DNA from: Tubiluchus corallicola
Lineage: Eukaryota; Priapulida; Priapulimorpha; Priapulimorphida; Tubiluchidae
Assembly (NCBI GenBank): GCA_030141605.1
Contig: JAQGDQ010000462.1
Span: 117,501 to 140,000 of the forward strand
Length of the DNA: 22,500 bases
Reading direction: 5' to 3'
Position 1 is the stretch's first letter. Each line of letters begins with the position of its first letter. The position numbers were made by a program, and so were the translations under genes. Shown piece after piece: positions 10,160 through 18,937 of the stretch. The notes below the pieces were generated by a model. That model saw only the letters and a program-made list of their open reading frames with translations, did no database searches and was not told the origin of the DNA.

Positions 10160-10560
10160 CTTTGCAATTAACGGTAGGCCTGCGCAATGCCAGCGTGATA
10201 CTGGGGCGGAGGTTAGTTAATTTAACCCTAAATTTGTACTTTTAAAGCAAATTCTTAATCAACCATAGCATCGCGTATGATGTATTCATAATCACGCGTG
10301 CGATTATTCTTTATCTGACAATGAAGTCACTGCACCTCAGTTTCAAGGAATATTGACTGTGTGCGCAGCGCCTGACTTGCTCGTGAATTTTCTGCTAGGC
10401 AATAATTTTGAGAAAGTTTTGCATTCCTTCCGTGACAATTATATGATGTAAACGTTACACGTGATTTTAGGCAATCTGCAGTGCAAGCGTACTGAGCTAT
10501 CTTAACAGCAACCCGTTTTTGCTATAACTCGTTCAAAGGCAGCATAACTTGAAAAAGAAC
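10160..10560 (+). pseudogene. Retroelement aspartic protease remnant and linker
   Basis: Following a frameshift after the zinc-knuckle ORF, the +1 frame reads AINGRPAQCQRDTGAEV, with the active-site DTGA at 10197-10208, as expected for a retropepsin. A stop follows within ten residues. Further on, LLVNFLLGNNF (near 10380-10410) matches the second conserved protease strand (usually LLG-x-D/N). After it, PVFAITRSKAA (about 10510-10545) resembles the linker that follows protease in Gypsy pol proteins. Two or more stops interrupt it, so no active enzyme is possible. Confidence 0.6.
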
Positions 10561-10564
10561 ATTC

Positions 10565-10958
10565 GTGGAAAGTGAGAGTGGATTAGTGGTCGGGCACTCA
10601 TCCCCTGAAACGCATGCGCATTTGTTGAAAGCGAGTATGAAAGAGCTTAAGCGGGAACAGCTGCAAGATGCGAGTCAACGAAGCCTGTTGAATAACGCTG
10701 TCTCAATTAAACAGGTTAAAGAAGCGGGATCAGGTCATATCCTTCATGCAGGTGTACTTTATTACCTGTGCAAGGACAAGAAAGAGTTGCTGGTTCTTGC
10801 ACGTTCTCGTAGGAAGCAAGTCCTAGCTTTAACCCATGACAAACCTATGGCTGGCCACTGAGGCATTAACAGCTAGAGTGATGCAAGAATATATATAGCC
10901 ACGGGTCAAGGGCAGTGTACGTCATTATTGATCATCGAAGCGTGTTTGCAAATTTCTA
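10565..10958 (+). pseudogene. Integrase N-terminal zinc-binding region remnant
   Basis: The 98-codon ORF at 10565-10861 ends in GHILHAGVLYYLCKDKKEL, then ALTHDKPMAGH. This is the first His pair and lead-in of the HHCC zinc-binding domain common to Gypsy integrases (usually LxxAHD-x2-AGH-x-G). A stop codon follows GH at once. After a frame change the tract continues RVMQEYI-stop-PRVKGSVRHY-stop-SSKRVCKF, the usual second half of the domain, with two conserved positions replaced by stops. It lies only ~280 bp after the protease with no reverse-transcriptase motifs between. No catalytic DDE core is seen downstream, so the element is truncated near 10960. Confidence 0.65.
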
Positions 10959-10960
10959 AG

Positions 10961-12140
10961 GTCCACTGTCCATGAATTACCAACATTAGATTTCTGTTAT
11001 AGTTACAATTCCCTGAATGGAATTAAAATTTATTGTGTTAATGCACAGGCTCTGGCAGGGGGCGCGCTGATGCACATGTGTCCACAAATTTTCTTGTGAA
11101 ATTTTTTTTTATGCTAAATAAATTTCTTTTGCAGTAAACCATGAAACACATGAACCTCTTTTTTGTCTGTGCAACCCCCAAGCAAAAAGCTGATTTGCAT
11201 AGAGAAGTTATGTTTATGTATGTCACTTACATAGTGTCAATTCTTTTATCTTTGTATCTTGATGTAATACCAATACAGTCCATGTGTGCGAAATAATAGG
11301 AATCTTATTCTTATTCTTTATTGATTTCGGTTGTCTGGACACTGTCCATTATTGTCTCAGTTGTCCAGCAGACAGCTTTTAGCTAACTGTAACTGCATTT
11401 CTGCATTAATTTGTTTAGTGTCAAGGTTATCTACACAGCAAAATGTGGATAGCCAAACATAAAACTGATTTGAGACTGTTAAGTTTGCAGCCCACCCATT
11501 GTTCATACACAATTAAACTTACGTAATGGGTCACCAGCATTGCAGTGTATTACGAAGTTGCTTTTAAGATAAATGACGTGTACAATAAAATTTAATGAAT
11601 ATTACCTAGGTAAATGTAGGTAAAATGTTTTTCTTAAAACGTAATTTTTCACGTTTCAGAAAATCTGTGTACGAGAATTTAGATCTCTTTTGTGGCCTCC
11701 AAAATGTGCTTAAAAACAGGAAAATATGTTGGTACCCGGGGCTCTGCTCGTGACCCCACTGGGGGACACTAGCACTTCCCCAGACCCCCTAGCTGAATGT
11801 GCGTCAGTTTTCTGAACTCCTAGGCTCATGTGCCTAGGCAAATTCCATTCAATTTATGCTGCATCACAGAGGTCGTGATATGCATATAGCATATCGCATA
11901 CTTTCTTATTTATCAAAACTGAATGTAAAAAAATCTATATAAATTACATTGTTTTCACCCCAAACCTTTGTTACGCAGAACCCTCTCTGCCCATTGTTTT
12001 CTTCCCGTGTCGCGTAGCATGCATGAAAACAATGCGATCCTACTGTTTGTCAAAAGAATACACTAGGTTTCTAAACGATTTACAGAATTTTGTTTTAAAA
12101 GCAAGATGGCACTGCTAGCTGCAATTTGTCTCTCAAATTT
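10961..12140. other. Region without a recognisable gene
   Basis: About 1.2 kb, mostly AT-rich. A locally GC-rich block at 11733-11845 (GGTACCCGGGGCTC, CCCCACTGGGGG, CCCCAGACCCCC) contains several short palindromes such as CCCCACTGGGG and CCTAGG. The rest of the retroelement could once have been here, but no coding motif survives. Confidence 0.45.
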
Positions 12141-12600
12141 AGTTGTTGTTGTTCGTCCTTCATAGTCGAAGAGGACCAAAACTTCATTCTGACATCGTAG
12201 GATGGGTATGGAGGTGGCTTATAAGCCCGATTCTTGTCGAGAACCTCCTCCTGCAATGAGGACATGAGAATGGTGCATCTTGATAGGCATTGCGTTCTCT
12301 GACTTTTCGAAGCTGTCTTCTCTCCTGCATAACTTGGATGTGCCTGGACTCATAGTTAGTCAGTCCCGATTTGATGAGGGACCGCCAACGTGATCTCTCC
12401 TGTGCCACATCTTCTCAAGAGTCGAAATTGATTCTGCATTCTTTCGGGCTGGCTTTGAGGGTGTCTTTGTATATTTTCCGTTGCCCTCCAACTGACCGTT
12501 TCCCTTCTTTCAGCTCGCAGTACATGAGTCTCTTTGGCAGTCTGTGATCTTCTTCCATACGTTGTGCTGCCTTAAGCATCGCATGAACACTGATGGATTG
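12141..12600 (-). mobile_element. LINE 3' end with C-terminal zinc finger and AAC tail
   Basis: Minus-strand 3' terminus of a non-LTR retrotransposon, 5'-truncated. The protein shows HRLPKRLMYCEL, GKRSVGGQRKIYKDTLKAS, an in-frame stop at 12417-12415, then AQERSRWRSLI and finally a C2H2 finger CPHCRRRF...HLHTH (C-x2-C-x12-H-x3-H) just before the natural stop at 12184. This order (RLPK, GGQxKRYKDTLK, W..., CPHC) is a well-known C-terminus of LINEs in cnidarians, molluscs, cephalochordates and fish. A short 3' UTR (GTCCTCTTCGACTATGAAGG on the minus strand) ends in (AAC)4 at 12152-12141, the expected tail. One nonsense mutation, plus loss of the residues usually found before the RLPK motif, makes it dead. 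Confidence 0.85.
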
Positions 12601-12612
12601 TGCTCTCTCCAG

Positions 12613-12807
12613 AGGCATTCAAGAATGCAGAGTCCAACATAATTTACATCATGACAAACTCACAACTGAAAGGAACTTTGGAATTTGACCTTTCTGCTAA
12701 TCCGCACCTTAGTATGTTGCAAATCTCAAATAACGGTATTCAAGGACTGAAGCCTCCTAAAATTCACAATAGCGTAGCAGCTGAAAACGTGACGATTCAC
12801 CTAACTG
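12613..12807 (+). CDS. Probable leucine-rich-repeat exon
   Basis: An open 65-codon segment reads FKNAESNIIYIM, then NSQLKGTLEFDLSANPHLSM, LQISNNGIQGL and finally ENVTIHLTG. The spacing of N-x-L-x-G-x-L, L-x-x-L-x-I-S-N-N-x-I and the terminal L-x-L-x-G is that of LRR units close to an LRR C-cap, most like the last repeats of plant-type LRR receptor proteins. It is flanked by a pyrimidine-rich acceptor (GTGCTCTCTCCAG, ending 12612) and a consensus donor ACTG|GTAAGT (12807/12808), making a symmetric phase 1-1 exon of 195 nt. The LINE 3' end ends almost exactly at this acceptor. No sister exons were identified on either side, so it may be an isolated relic or an exon of a gene with long introns. 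Confidence 0.42.
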
Positions 12808-13252
12808 GTAAGTTTTCAAAACTCGTTTAATACAGAAGAGTATTAATTATCTTACCCAGTGGGAAGACTGATTTAAGCCCGCTCAGCTCACAAGTCCACA
12901 GAAGCAGTTCATTACCTCGTCTTTCAGGACATGAGTTGCATTAAAACTCAAATCTGCCTAAGCTGGTTTTTCTCCCGCTTCATAAGAAGATAACCTCTAT
13001 TGTCAATACACAGTTACAACTCTTGCCCTTGACCATCCCGAGAGACGAGCTAATGAACCCGTTCTTTGGGCGTGTAAAAATATGAACGCTGATTGGACAG
13101 TCAGCAGACCTTGACTCAAAATGATTAATATTTTGTTTGACGTTAATTGAGATTGCAGGTGGTCAGATTGATCACCATATACAGGTCATTCATTAAAGTC
13201 ATACAATTACATGCGTGTGTTTGTGATTTAGGCTTCTCTGTTCTATCTCTAC
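12808..13252. other. Presumed intron or intergenic DNA
   Basis: Follows the LRR-like exon donor. Apart from the donor GTAAGT nothing recognisable is present up to the CA/CG microsatellite. Confidence 0.35.
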
Positions 13253-13352
13253 ACACATGCACATGCACACGCGCGCGCGCCCGCACGCACGCCTGCACGT
13301 ACACAGACACACACACACACACGCACGCACGCACACACACACACACACACAC
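13253..13352. repeat. CA/CG-rich microsatellite
   Basis: A compound alternating purine-pyrimidine run: CACATGCACATGCACA, then six or so GC dinucleotides (CGCGCGCGCG), CACG units and finally (CA)n to 13352. It produces His/Thr-rich and Val/Cys-rich shadow ORFs on both strands (13147-13548 and 13143-13487). Such tracts are candidate Z-DNA formers. Confidence 0.9.
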
Positions 13353-13495
13353 AGTGATGATGCAAATGATAACAGCGGAACTCAGTAGTCGAATTATACA
13401 AAAAATAATCATCTCAGCTGATGGTTCAATCAACTTTAACTTCTCGCGTAAAAGATGCCAGCAGTTTAATCTGGATTGTTTCGCCACCTACAGGA

Positions 13496-14180
13496 TAGAA
13501 TTCACTAATCACTCGTCGGTTTTTGCTCACGGTCTGGCTCGAGGCTGATTAACGCCATTGTTATGAGATTCTAACGATTGTTGTGAGAAAATACAATGGC
13601 GTCTGGGGTGCAATTTTGACAACGATGATGATGATGATAAATATTTATTTGCACAATACGCTACATACACGCAAGGCCTTCGGCCGATAATTCTGCACTG
13701 TATCATGATATAATACGTACATTAACATGCAATAAGTTACCAGACATGCGCAATTTAGTCGTGTGAATTTCGAGCAACATTTTCGCGGTTTTTGCCTGAT
13801 AAAATCTTAAATTCGTGAAAAACGCGACAAAAATCGCTCGAAGTTCTTCAGAGCTTCACACGAATAACTTGTGGCAAAATCCACTCGGTGGGATTATTGG
13901 TGACTGTTGTACAGTTTTGGTCATTCATAAGACTCTGGCTTATGGGAACAAACTTAAAATTTTCGTATTTAAACAAAACAGTGTGGCAGTTTTCAAGCGA
14001 TTTTGTTTTTTCCTTCAACATCGTGATCAAGACTTGTTTTGTGCTACTTAAAATAACACGAGAATTTACTAAAGTTGAACAAAATCATGAAAAAACATTA
14101 TAGCGTCTACATGTAATCGATTTTTCACCAGTCATTCATCCAGAAACCAACGTTCTACCTGTCGTTGTGATACTGTTTGT
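13496..14180 (+). mobile_element. Dispersed repeat family, copy B (interrupted)
   Basis: Second plus-orientation copy of the family also seen at 7737-8690. Shared landmarks are GAATTCACTAAT, CGAGGCTGATTAACGCCATTG, TTATGAGA, GTGTGAATTTCGAG, TTGGTGACTGTTG, TTTTCAAGCGATTT, AAATAACAC and CGATTTTTCA. It lacks the ~420-bp middle of copy A and has its own ~115-bp insertion at 13621-13738. The minus-strand ORF 14030-13848 (KEKTKSLENCHT) parallels KKKTKSLENRHT of copy A and KETKSLENCYT of copy C, so the region may once have been coding or is simply conserved DNA. Confidence 0.68.
13621..13738 (-). mobile_element. 5'-truncated retroelement 3' tail inserted in copy B
   Basis: Compared with copy A, copy B carries extra sequence here. 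On the minus strand it reads ...ATCGGCCGAAGGCCTTGCG..., GCAAATAAATATTTATC and ends in five ATC triplets (13638-13624 complement). An AATAAA-containing end followed by a short simple-sequence tail is typical of CR1/L2/RTE-type LINEs or SINEs mobilised by them. No coding part is left, so the family is not assignable. Confidence 0.5.
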
Positions 14181-14213
14181 AAACGTACATGATTTTATTA
14201 TTTTATTTTAAAA

Positions 14214-14639
<426 letters not shown>

Positions 14640-14784
14640 TTACTTTTATTTTTTTATTACAGCCGCCATTTTATCTGTTTTCAATATGGCACCAAGTTTT
14701 TCTGGGTACAAAATCACCAGCAGCAAGTACTACTAAATCAATTCGGACGCGACTGTCGTCGTGATACGCTCAGATGCTCCCTAG

Positions 14785-14806
14785 TTTATTTATTTATTTA
14801 TTTATA
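14785..14806. repeat. (TTTA)n microsatellite
   Basis: Five consecutive TTTA units ending in TTTATA, 3' of the large ATT array. Confidence 0.8.
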
Positions 14807-15751
14807 GTGGATTTGCAAGACAGACTGGGTCTGATAAGGGTATCTTCGCGGTGTAAGTGCTGAGTGCAAAGTGCTAATAAAAGAATAATGGACATCACAA
14901 CTAATAATTATCACACTCGTTTTGATAAAATATTTGATTCAATTGCAATCAGCAGATGGCGATTAAACTTTCTTACAAACATGAACAGTGTGAACACAAC
15001 GTTTCAATAACAACAGTCTTTATAAAATTACATTGAGAAAGTAAGTTGGCTGGTTAATCATTCAACAGCAAATTCTATTGTAATGAAAAACCGAAAGATT
15101 GATTTAACAAACTGCTGTAATAAACTATGGACAACAAAGCAAGAGTGGTGACAAGTTTTGGATTTTTCGAATACAGGATTATAATTTTGTAATAATTTTG
15201 TATCACGTGTTATAACCTGTTGGACGAGCAGGTCCTCTATGAATGCCGTCCTACCTCTGTCATATTTTGCCCTTTTACGCTCTTTATGAAAACAATGAAA
15301 TTTTCTCTTAGTTTTCAAGATGGCTGCCAATCTATTTTTTGTGAACGCATACAAAGTTTTTCTGGGAAACTCTAACAATTTTCAGGAAACTCATTTTTGG
15401 AGAGAGGTAACTTAAACCACATTTCGATGATCGTGCATAAACAGTAGCAGCCATTTTGGAAAAAGATTCACATACGTCTTCCATATTCGGCTAAAATTGC
15501 CAGGTCGACAATGTAAACGAATTAGCATTTGAAGCTGATAGAGAATGAGAAGTGAGCTTGCTTAGATTGAAATTTTGATTTCAGTGATAAAAGCCCATTT
15601 ACAGTCCGAGAAATAAAAATTTTGGAAAAATAATAATTAAAACAAGTGGTAATAACATCAATATACAATAAGATTAGTGAAAAAACTGTCAAGCGTCTGT
15701 AATATTTTTTATTTGGTATTATTATGGTTTTGAAAGTCGTATTTGCTATTA
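14807..15751. other. AT-rich region without a recognisable gene
   Basis: Minus-strand ORFs at 15058-15378 and 15522-15779 show no domain. A short motif pair (CAATATGGCACC... AGTTTTTCTGGG near 14684 and CAAGATGGCTGCC... AGTTTTTCTGGG near 15317) hints at an old dispersed repeat. Confidence 0.4.
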
Positions 15752-15804
15752 AGTTTGTATTTACACAGATTCTACGCATAATAATAGAGAATATTTTTCC
15801 TCAA
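15752..15804 (+). repeat. 53-bp direct repeat, left copy
   Basis: Starts AGTTTGTATTTACACAGATT and ends AGAGAATATTTTTCCTC. It matches 16619-16671 with a few differences (ACGCATAATAAT versus ACCTAAAAATAAT). The pair brackets the inverted-repeat element at 15920-16520, but with extra DNA on both sides, so it is not a simple target-site duplication. Confidence 0.85.
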
Positions 15805-15919
15805 CAGCAACACCAGTCACCCCAAGCTCTGTAAATATGCATGTCTTTAATATTTGAATTGCACAAAATTTAATATTGCACAAAAATTTGTTTGCTTAAC
15901 ATTGTTTTTAATGAGATTC

Positions 15920-16056
15920 GGATTTTTGTGGACACCGAAGGAAATTATTTGTGGACCAGAGATCATTTGTGTCCACAAGAAATCAGAGCATGTCTACAAA
16001 AATCAAGAAAATTTTGTGGACAAATTTCACGAACGTTGTACGATATTGGATTTGTG

Positions 16057-16087
<31 letters not shown>

Positions 16088-16520
16088 AATAATCTTTATT
16101 TGCCATTAAAATACATTGATAATTACTGATAAAAACTTTACAGAGATAATCAATCAGTGTTAGTTAATAAAAACTTACACTGCTGACGAAGCTAAAAGAG
16201 TCGATATCATCGATTCTTAGGTGAGGTATCATGCGTAAGCATTGCTTTATGGAGCATTCAGTCAAGTTCTACTAACTCGGGCATAAATAAACCATCAAAG
16301 TCGCTAGGAAGCTTCGGGATCACACCTCGTTCATTGTCGATTCCATCATCAGACAATACGCACGCGCAGACTTTATCCTGTTGCAAGCAGCTCATGACAT
16401 GTGTTGTGGTCAGCTGTAAACTTGTGGACACGTTTTTTTACTTGTACACAAAAATCCACAAAGAAGGTGACCTCTGAAAAAAAGGTGTCCACAAATCCGT
16501 TTTGGCGTCCACAAAAATCC
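15920..16520. mobile_element. MITE-like element with GTGGAC-rich terminal inverted repeats
   Basis: The left end begins GGATTTTTGTGGACACC at 15920. The reverse complement of the right end (to 16520) begins GGATTTTTGTGGACGCC. Moving inward, both arms have a second TTTGTGGAC(A)CC and then an inverted GTCCACAAG (15971-15979 left; 16421-16430 region right). The inverted similarity therefore spans roughly 60 bases on the left and 100 on the right, with gaps. No transposase ORF is present, so it would be non-autonomous. No target-site duplication is visible immediately outside (GATTC left, AGCAC right). Repeated GTGGAC words could be subterminal transposase-binding sites. The interior includes a TA microsatellite and a possible nested tail. 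Confidence 0.6.
16067..16110 (-). repeat. (TA)11 tract and possible retroelement 3' end
   Basis: Eleven TA dinucleotides (16067-16088) followed by ATAATCTTTATTTGCC. On the minus strand this reads GGCAAATAAAGATTAT then TATATA..., an AATAAA-bearing end with a simple-repeat tail like that at 13624-13650. The retroelement interpretation is tentative; the microsatellite is certain. Confidence 0.55.
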
Positions 16521-16618
16521 AGCACCCCGTTTTTTAAAGAGCAAGTCATTATTCAGAAATCACTTTGGAACTGTGAAAGTGGCGACACTAATGAAAGGTG
16601 GGTAGAAAACGAATCTGT

Positions 16619-16671
16619 TCAGTTTGTATTTACACAGATTCTACCTAAAAATAATAGAGAATATTTTTCCT
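16619..16671 (+). repeat. 53-bp direct repeat, right copy
   Basis: Partner of 15752-15804, same orientation, sharing AGTTTGTATTTACACAGATT and TAGAGAATATTTTTCCTC. Confidence 0.85.
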
Positions 16672-16687
16672 CCATCGATTCATTAAA

Positions 16688-16805
16688 CTCGATTCTGTTC
16701 TTCAACTTTAGTAAATTCTGGTGTTATTTTAAGTGGCGCAAAAAACGTACCAAAGTTTTGATGACGATGTTGAAAGAAAAAGAAACGAAATCGCTTGAAA
16801 ATTGC
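16688..16805 (-). mobile_element. Dispersed repeat family, copy C fragment
   Basis: The reverse complement of this stretch matches the 8446-8570 part of copy A: CATCAGTGTAGCAATTTTCA versus CATCAGTGTGGCGATTTTCA, then GCGCCACTTAAAATAACACC and TTTACTAAAGTTGAA. On the plus strand it forms part of the ORF at 16401-17162 (NFSKFWCYFKWRKKRTK...KSLENCYTDVKD), parallel to the minus-strand NFTKLRCYFKWRKKLPK...KSLENRHTDVKD of copy A. Its end is continuous with the 18-bp array. Confidence 0.78.
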
Positions 16806-17159
16806 TACACTGATGTTAAAGACTACACAGATGTTAAAGACTACACAGATGTTAAAGACTACACTGATGTTAAAGACTACACAGATGTTAAAGACTACAC
16901 AGATGTTAAAGACTACACTGATGTTAAAGACTACACTGATGTTAAAGACTACACTGATGTTAAAGACTACACTGATGTTAAAGACTACACTGATGTTAAA
17001 GACTACACAGATGTTAAAGACTACACAGATGTCAAAGACTACACTGATGTTAAAGACTACACAGATGTTAAAGACTACACAGATGTTAAAGACTACACAG
17101 ATGTTAAAGACTACACAGATGTTAAAGACTACACAGATGTTAAAGACTACACTGATGTT
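16806..17159. repeat. 18-bp minisatellite, 19.7 copies
   Basis: Unit TACACTGATGTTAAAGAC with a T/A polymorphism at base 6. Reading copies in order gives T A A T A A T T T T T A A T A A A A A T. The thirteenth copy also has GTC for GTT. The period is exactly 18 with no length change, so the plus frame 16401-17162 encodes repeated YTDVKD and ends at a stop at 17160. The array grows out of the end of copy C. A single equivalent unit exists in copy A near 8446-8465, so this is local amplification of element sequence. Encoded protein repeats are a by-product unless expression is shown. Confidence 0.97.
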
Positions 17160-17162
17160 TAA

Positions 17163-17400
17163 TATAAGTCATAAATGCATACACGTGTGAAAGCCAGTAG
17201 TGAATTTCTCAAATAAGCCTTTCCTTTTTAATGAAGCCACTACCATTTGCAGCTCCAAATCGGCTTGAAATTTTAGGCTATCAGGCAGACATTTTAGAAA
17301 AAATGATTTTGGCAGGCGCATGGGCTGTGATGAAAATGTTTGCATGTAGTCAGCATGGTGAGCTGCTTTGAATTCATTTTACTTTAAATTTATTTCTTAG
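17163..17400. other. Short unassigned spacer
   Basis: AT-rich sequence between the minisatellite and the long inverted repeat; nothing recognisable. Confidence 0.4.
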
Positions 17401-18066
17401 TCTTGAAGGACGAGAAAAGTGGTACATGAAGTAGGTTTCAGAAAAATCGTCTTAAAAATTGTATTGCTTTACAGCAATTTTATGCACATATCGTGCTCGC
17501 ATTGAAAGGGTTTTTTGGTTGTTTCCAATTAAATCTCCCGCAGTACTGCTTAGACCGTACCATTACATGACGTCACAACGTAAAACAGGAGAAGAAAAGA
17601 AAGCCAAAAAAAAGCTTCCTTCCAAATCTATATTACTTACATCTCGCTTACTTGCTGAAAAGACTTATGTAACTAGAAATAATAATTTAAAGTGATAACG
17701 CCAATTGGTAAAACATCGCTGGCTCACCCTCCAGGGTGCGCCACTCACTAATAAAAAACGTATATTTAATGTTATTGACAAGATACAGTAATTTAAAATT
17801 TTATTTAGTTAGTAACATGTATGCACGAATGCTTTGATTATTTCTCCAAACTTCACGCAATGTTATCTAAACTTATTTCAAACGATCTACTATCAAAATG
17901 GCTGCGCCCAACGGTCATCGCTGGAGTTTAAATTTAAAGATTTTATACAGCGTTACTGCCCAGGCAAGCCTTTTATGCAAAAAGTAATATGTGACTGATA
18001 TAAAATTTCAAGACGAATTTTTTAAGCTTTATGTAAGTGGAGAGTTTTCTTGTGCTTCAAAGTTAA
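17401..18066 (+). repeat. Long inverted repeat, left arm
   Basis: Pairs in reverse complement with 19590-20360. Matching landmarks from outside inward are GAAGTAGGTTTCAGAAAAAT, AAATCTCCCGCAGTACTG, CCATTACATGACGTCAC, CGCTGGCTCACCCTCCAGGG, TATTGACAAGATACAGTAAT, AACTTCACGCAATGTTAT, AAATTTCAAGACGAATTTTT and TTTCTTGTGCTTCAAAGT. Substitutions and gaps are frequent, so the duplication is old. A 78-codon ORF at 17459-17695 inside it has no known motif. Confidence 0.8.
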
Positions 18067-18397
18067 ATAGCGTTACACACTCAACTTGTTATTATAGTAA
18101 ATTAAGACACTCACGTGTACTATAAAATTACGACAGATACTACCAAAATACTTACTTATACAAAAATGCATCCAGACACAAAACGTTAGCACACAAGACA
18201 AATAATTTAAAAACAGAATACACAGACGCATGAAACCAAATAAAAGTTACATATTTAAAAAGATAAAACATATTGATCATTTAGTGCAAAGCACAGATTG
18301 TAGTGATTTTATTATCTATTACAACAAGATTACATGTACATTTACAACAGTAGTAATTTTTAAACATATCAACTTGTGATTTAACAAGCCTGCAATT

Positions 18398-18937
18398 ATG
18401 TCAGTTAGAAAACCTTGTCAATCATGTTAGAAAAGTCAAAATCCTATCAGCCTGCGGGAAAAAGATGATATACAATGCGACCGTTGTGCAAGCTACATCG
18501 AGAACTTCAGTATTACCTCTGTAATGTGGAGGAATCTAAACAAGTGTATTGACTCATTAACTAAAGAAATAACATGGTTGAGGGCTGGACTAAAGGAACT
18601 AAAAGGTAATAATACTGATCTGTCAACAAATATTACAATATTAAATACTGAGATTATACAACTTAAAGATGAAACATTAAACATTAAACCAGCCGAAATC
18701 ATTGATAAACTTAATGACATAATAAGTACACTGGACAAGAAAATGAATAATCCCAAGCCAACATATAGAGCAATGGTAGACCTAAGTGCTGGTTCAGCAA
18801 ACAATACAATTGTTAAGCCAAATCATGTAGCCAGCACAAAGAATTTATACGAACACAACCGTTCTGCAATAATCGATAACGTTAAAGATCCACACATCGG
18901 TAATTTATGTGCCATTATAAAGAAAAAACGCGTGTGA
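18398..18937 (+). pseudogene. CxxC/coiled-coil ORF, possible transposon ORF1-like relic
   Basis: An ATG at 18398 opens MSVRKPCQSC, meets a stop (TAG at 18428) and continues in the same frame with DDIQCDRCASY, so two C-x2-C pairs ~20 residues apart form a possible zinc-ribbon or degenerate PHD-like site. The frame then runs to 18937 through an ATG at 18524 (137 codons). Residues 5-75 of that part are Leu/Ile/Asn/Lys-rich heptads (SLTKEITWLRAGLKEL, IIDKLNDIISTLDKKM), a likely coiled coil. Near the end is RSAIIDNVKDP. Cys-pair finger plus coiled coil plus an RSxII-type strand is a layout seen in some retrotransposon ORF1-type proteins; this is recall, not a database match. It lies in the spacer of the long inverted repeat. 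One stop and a short C-terminus argue it is inactive. Confidence 0.4.

Larger units (their letters stand above)
9076..10960 (+). mobile_element. Degenerate Ty3/Gypsy-like LTR retrotransposon
   Basis: Gag, CCHC knuckle, DTGA protease, linker and integrase HHCC region follow one another on the plus strand. The order protease-integrase without reverse transcriptase between fits either an internal deletion or the Gmr1-type gene order (integrase ahead of RT). Many stops and frameshifts show an old, inactive copy. I could not identify a pair of LTRs, a primer-binding site or a polypurine tract, so both outer limits are approximate. Confidence 0.65.

Noticed and set aside
11733-11845. GC-rich block as a structured RNA gene
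   Set aside because: It has short palindromes but no consistent secondary structure or known RNA motif could be made out by eye.
16401-17162. 253-codon ORF with YTDVKD repeats as a real protein
   Set aside because: Its first half crosses the inverted-repeat element and the 53-bp repeat, its middle is a mobile repeat, and its end is the 18-bp array, so it is a composite of unrelated DNA. Kept as repeat features.
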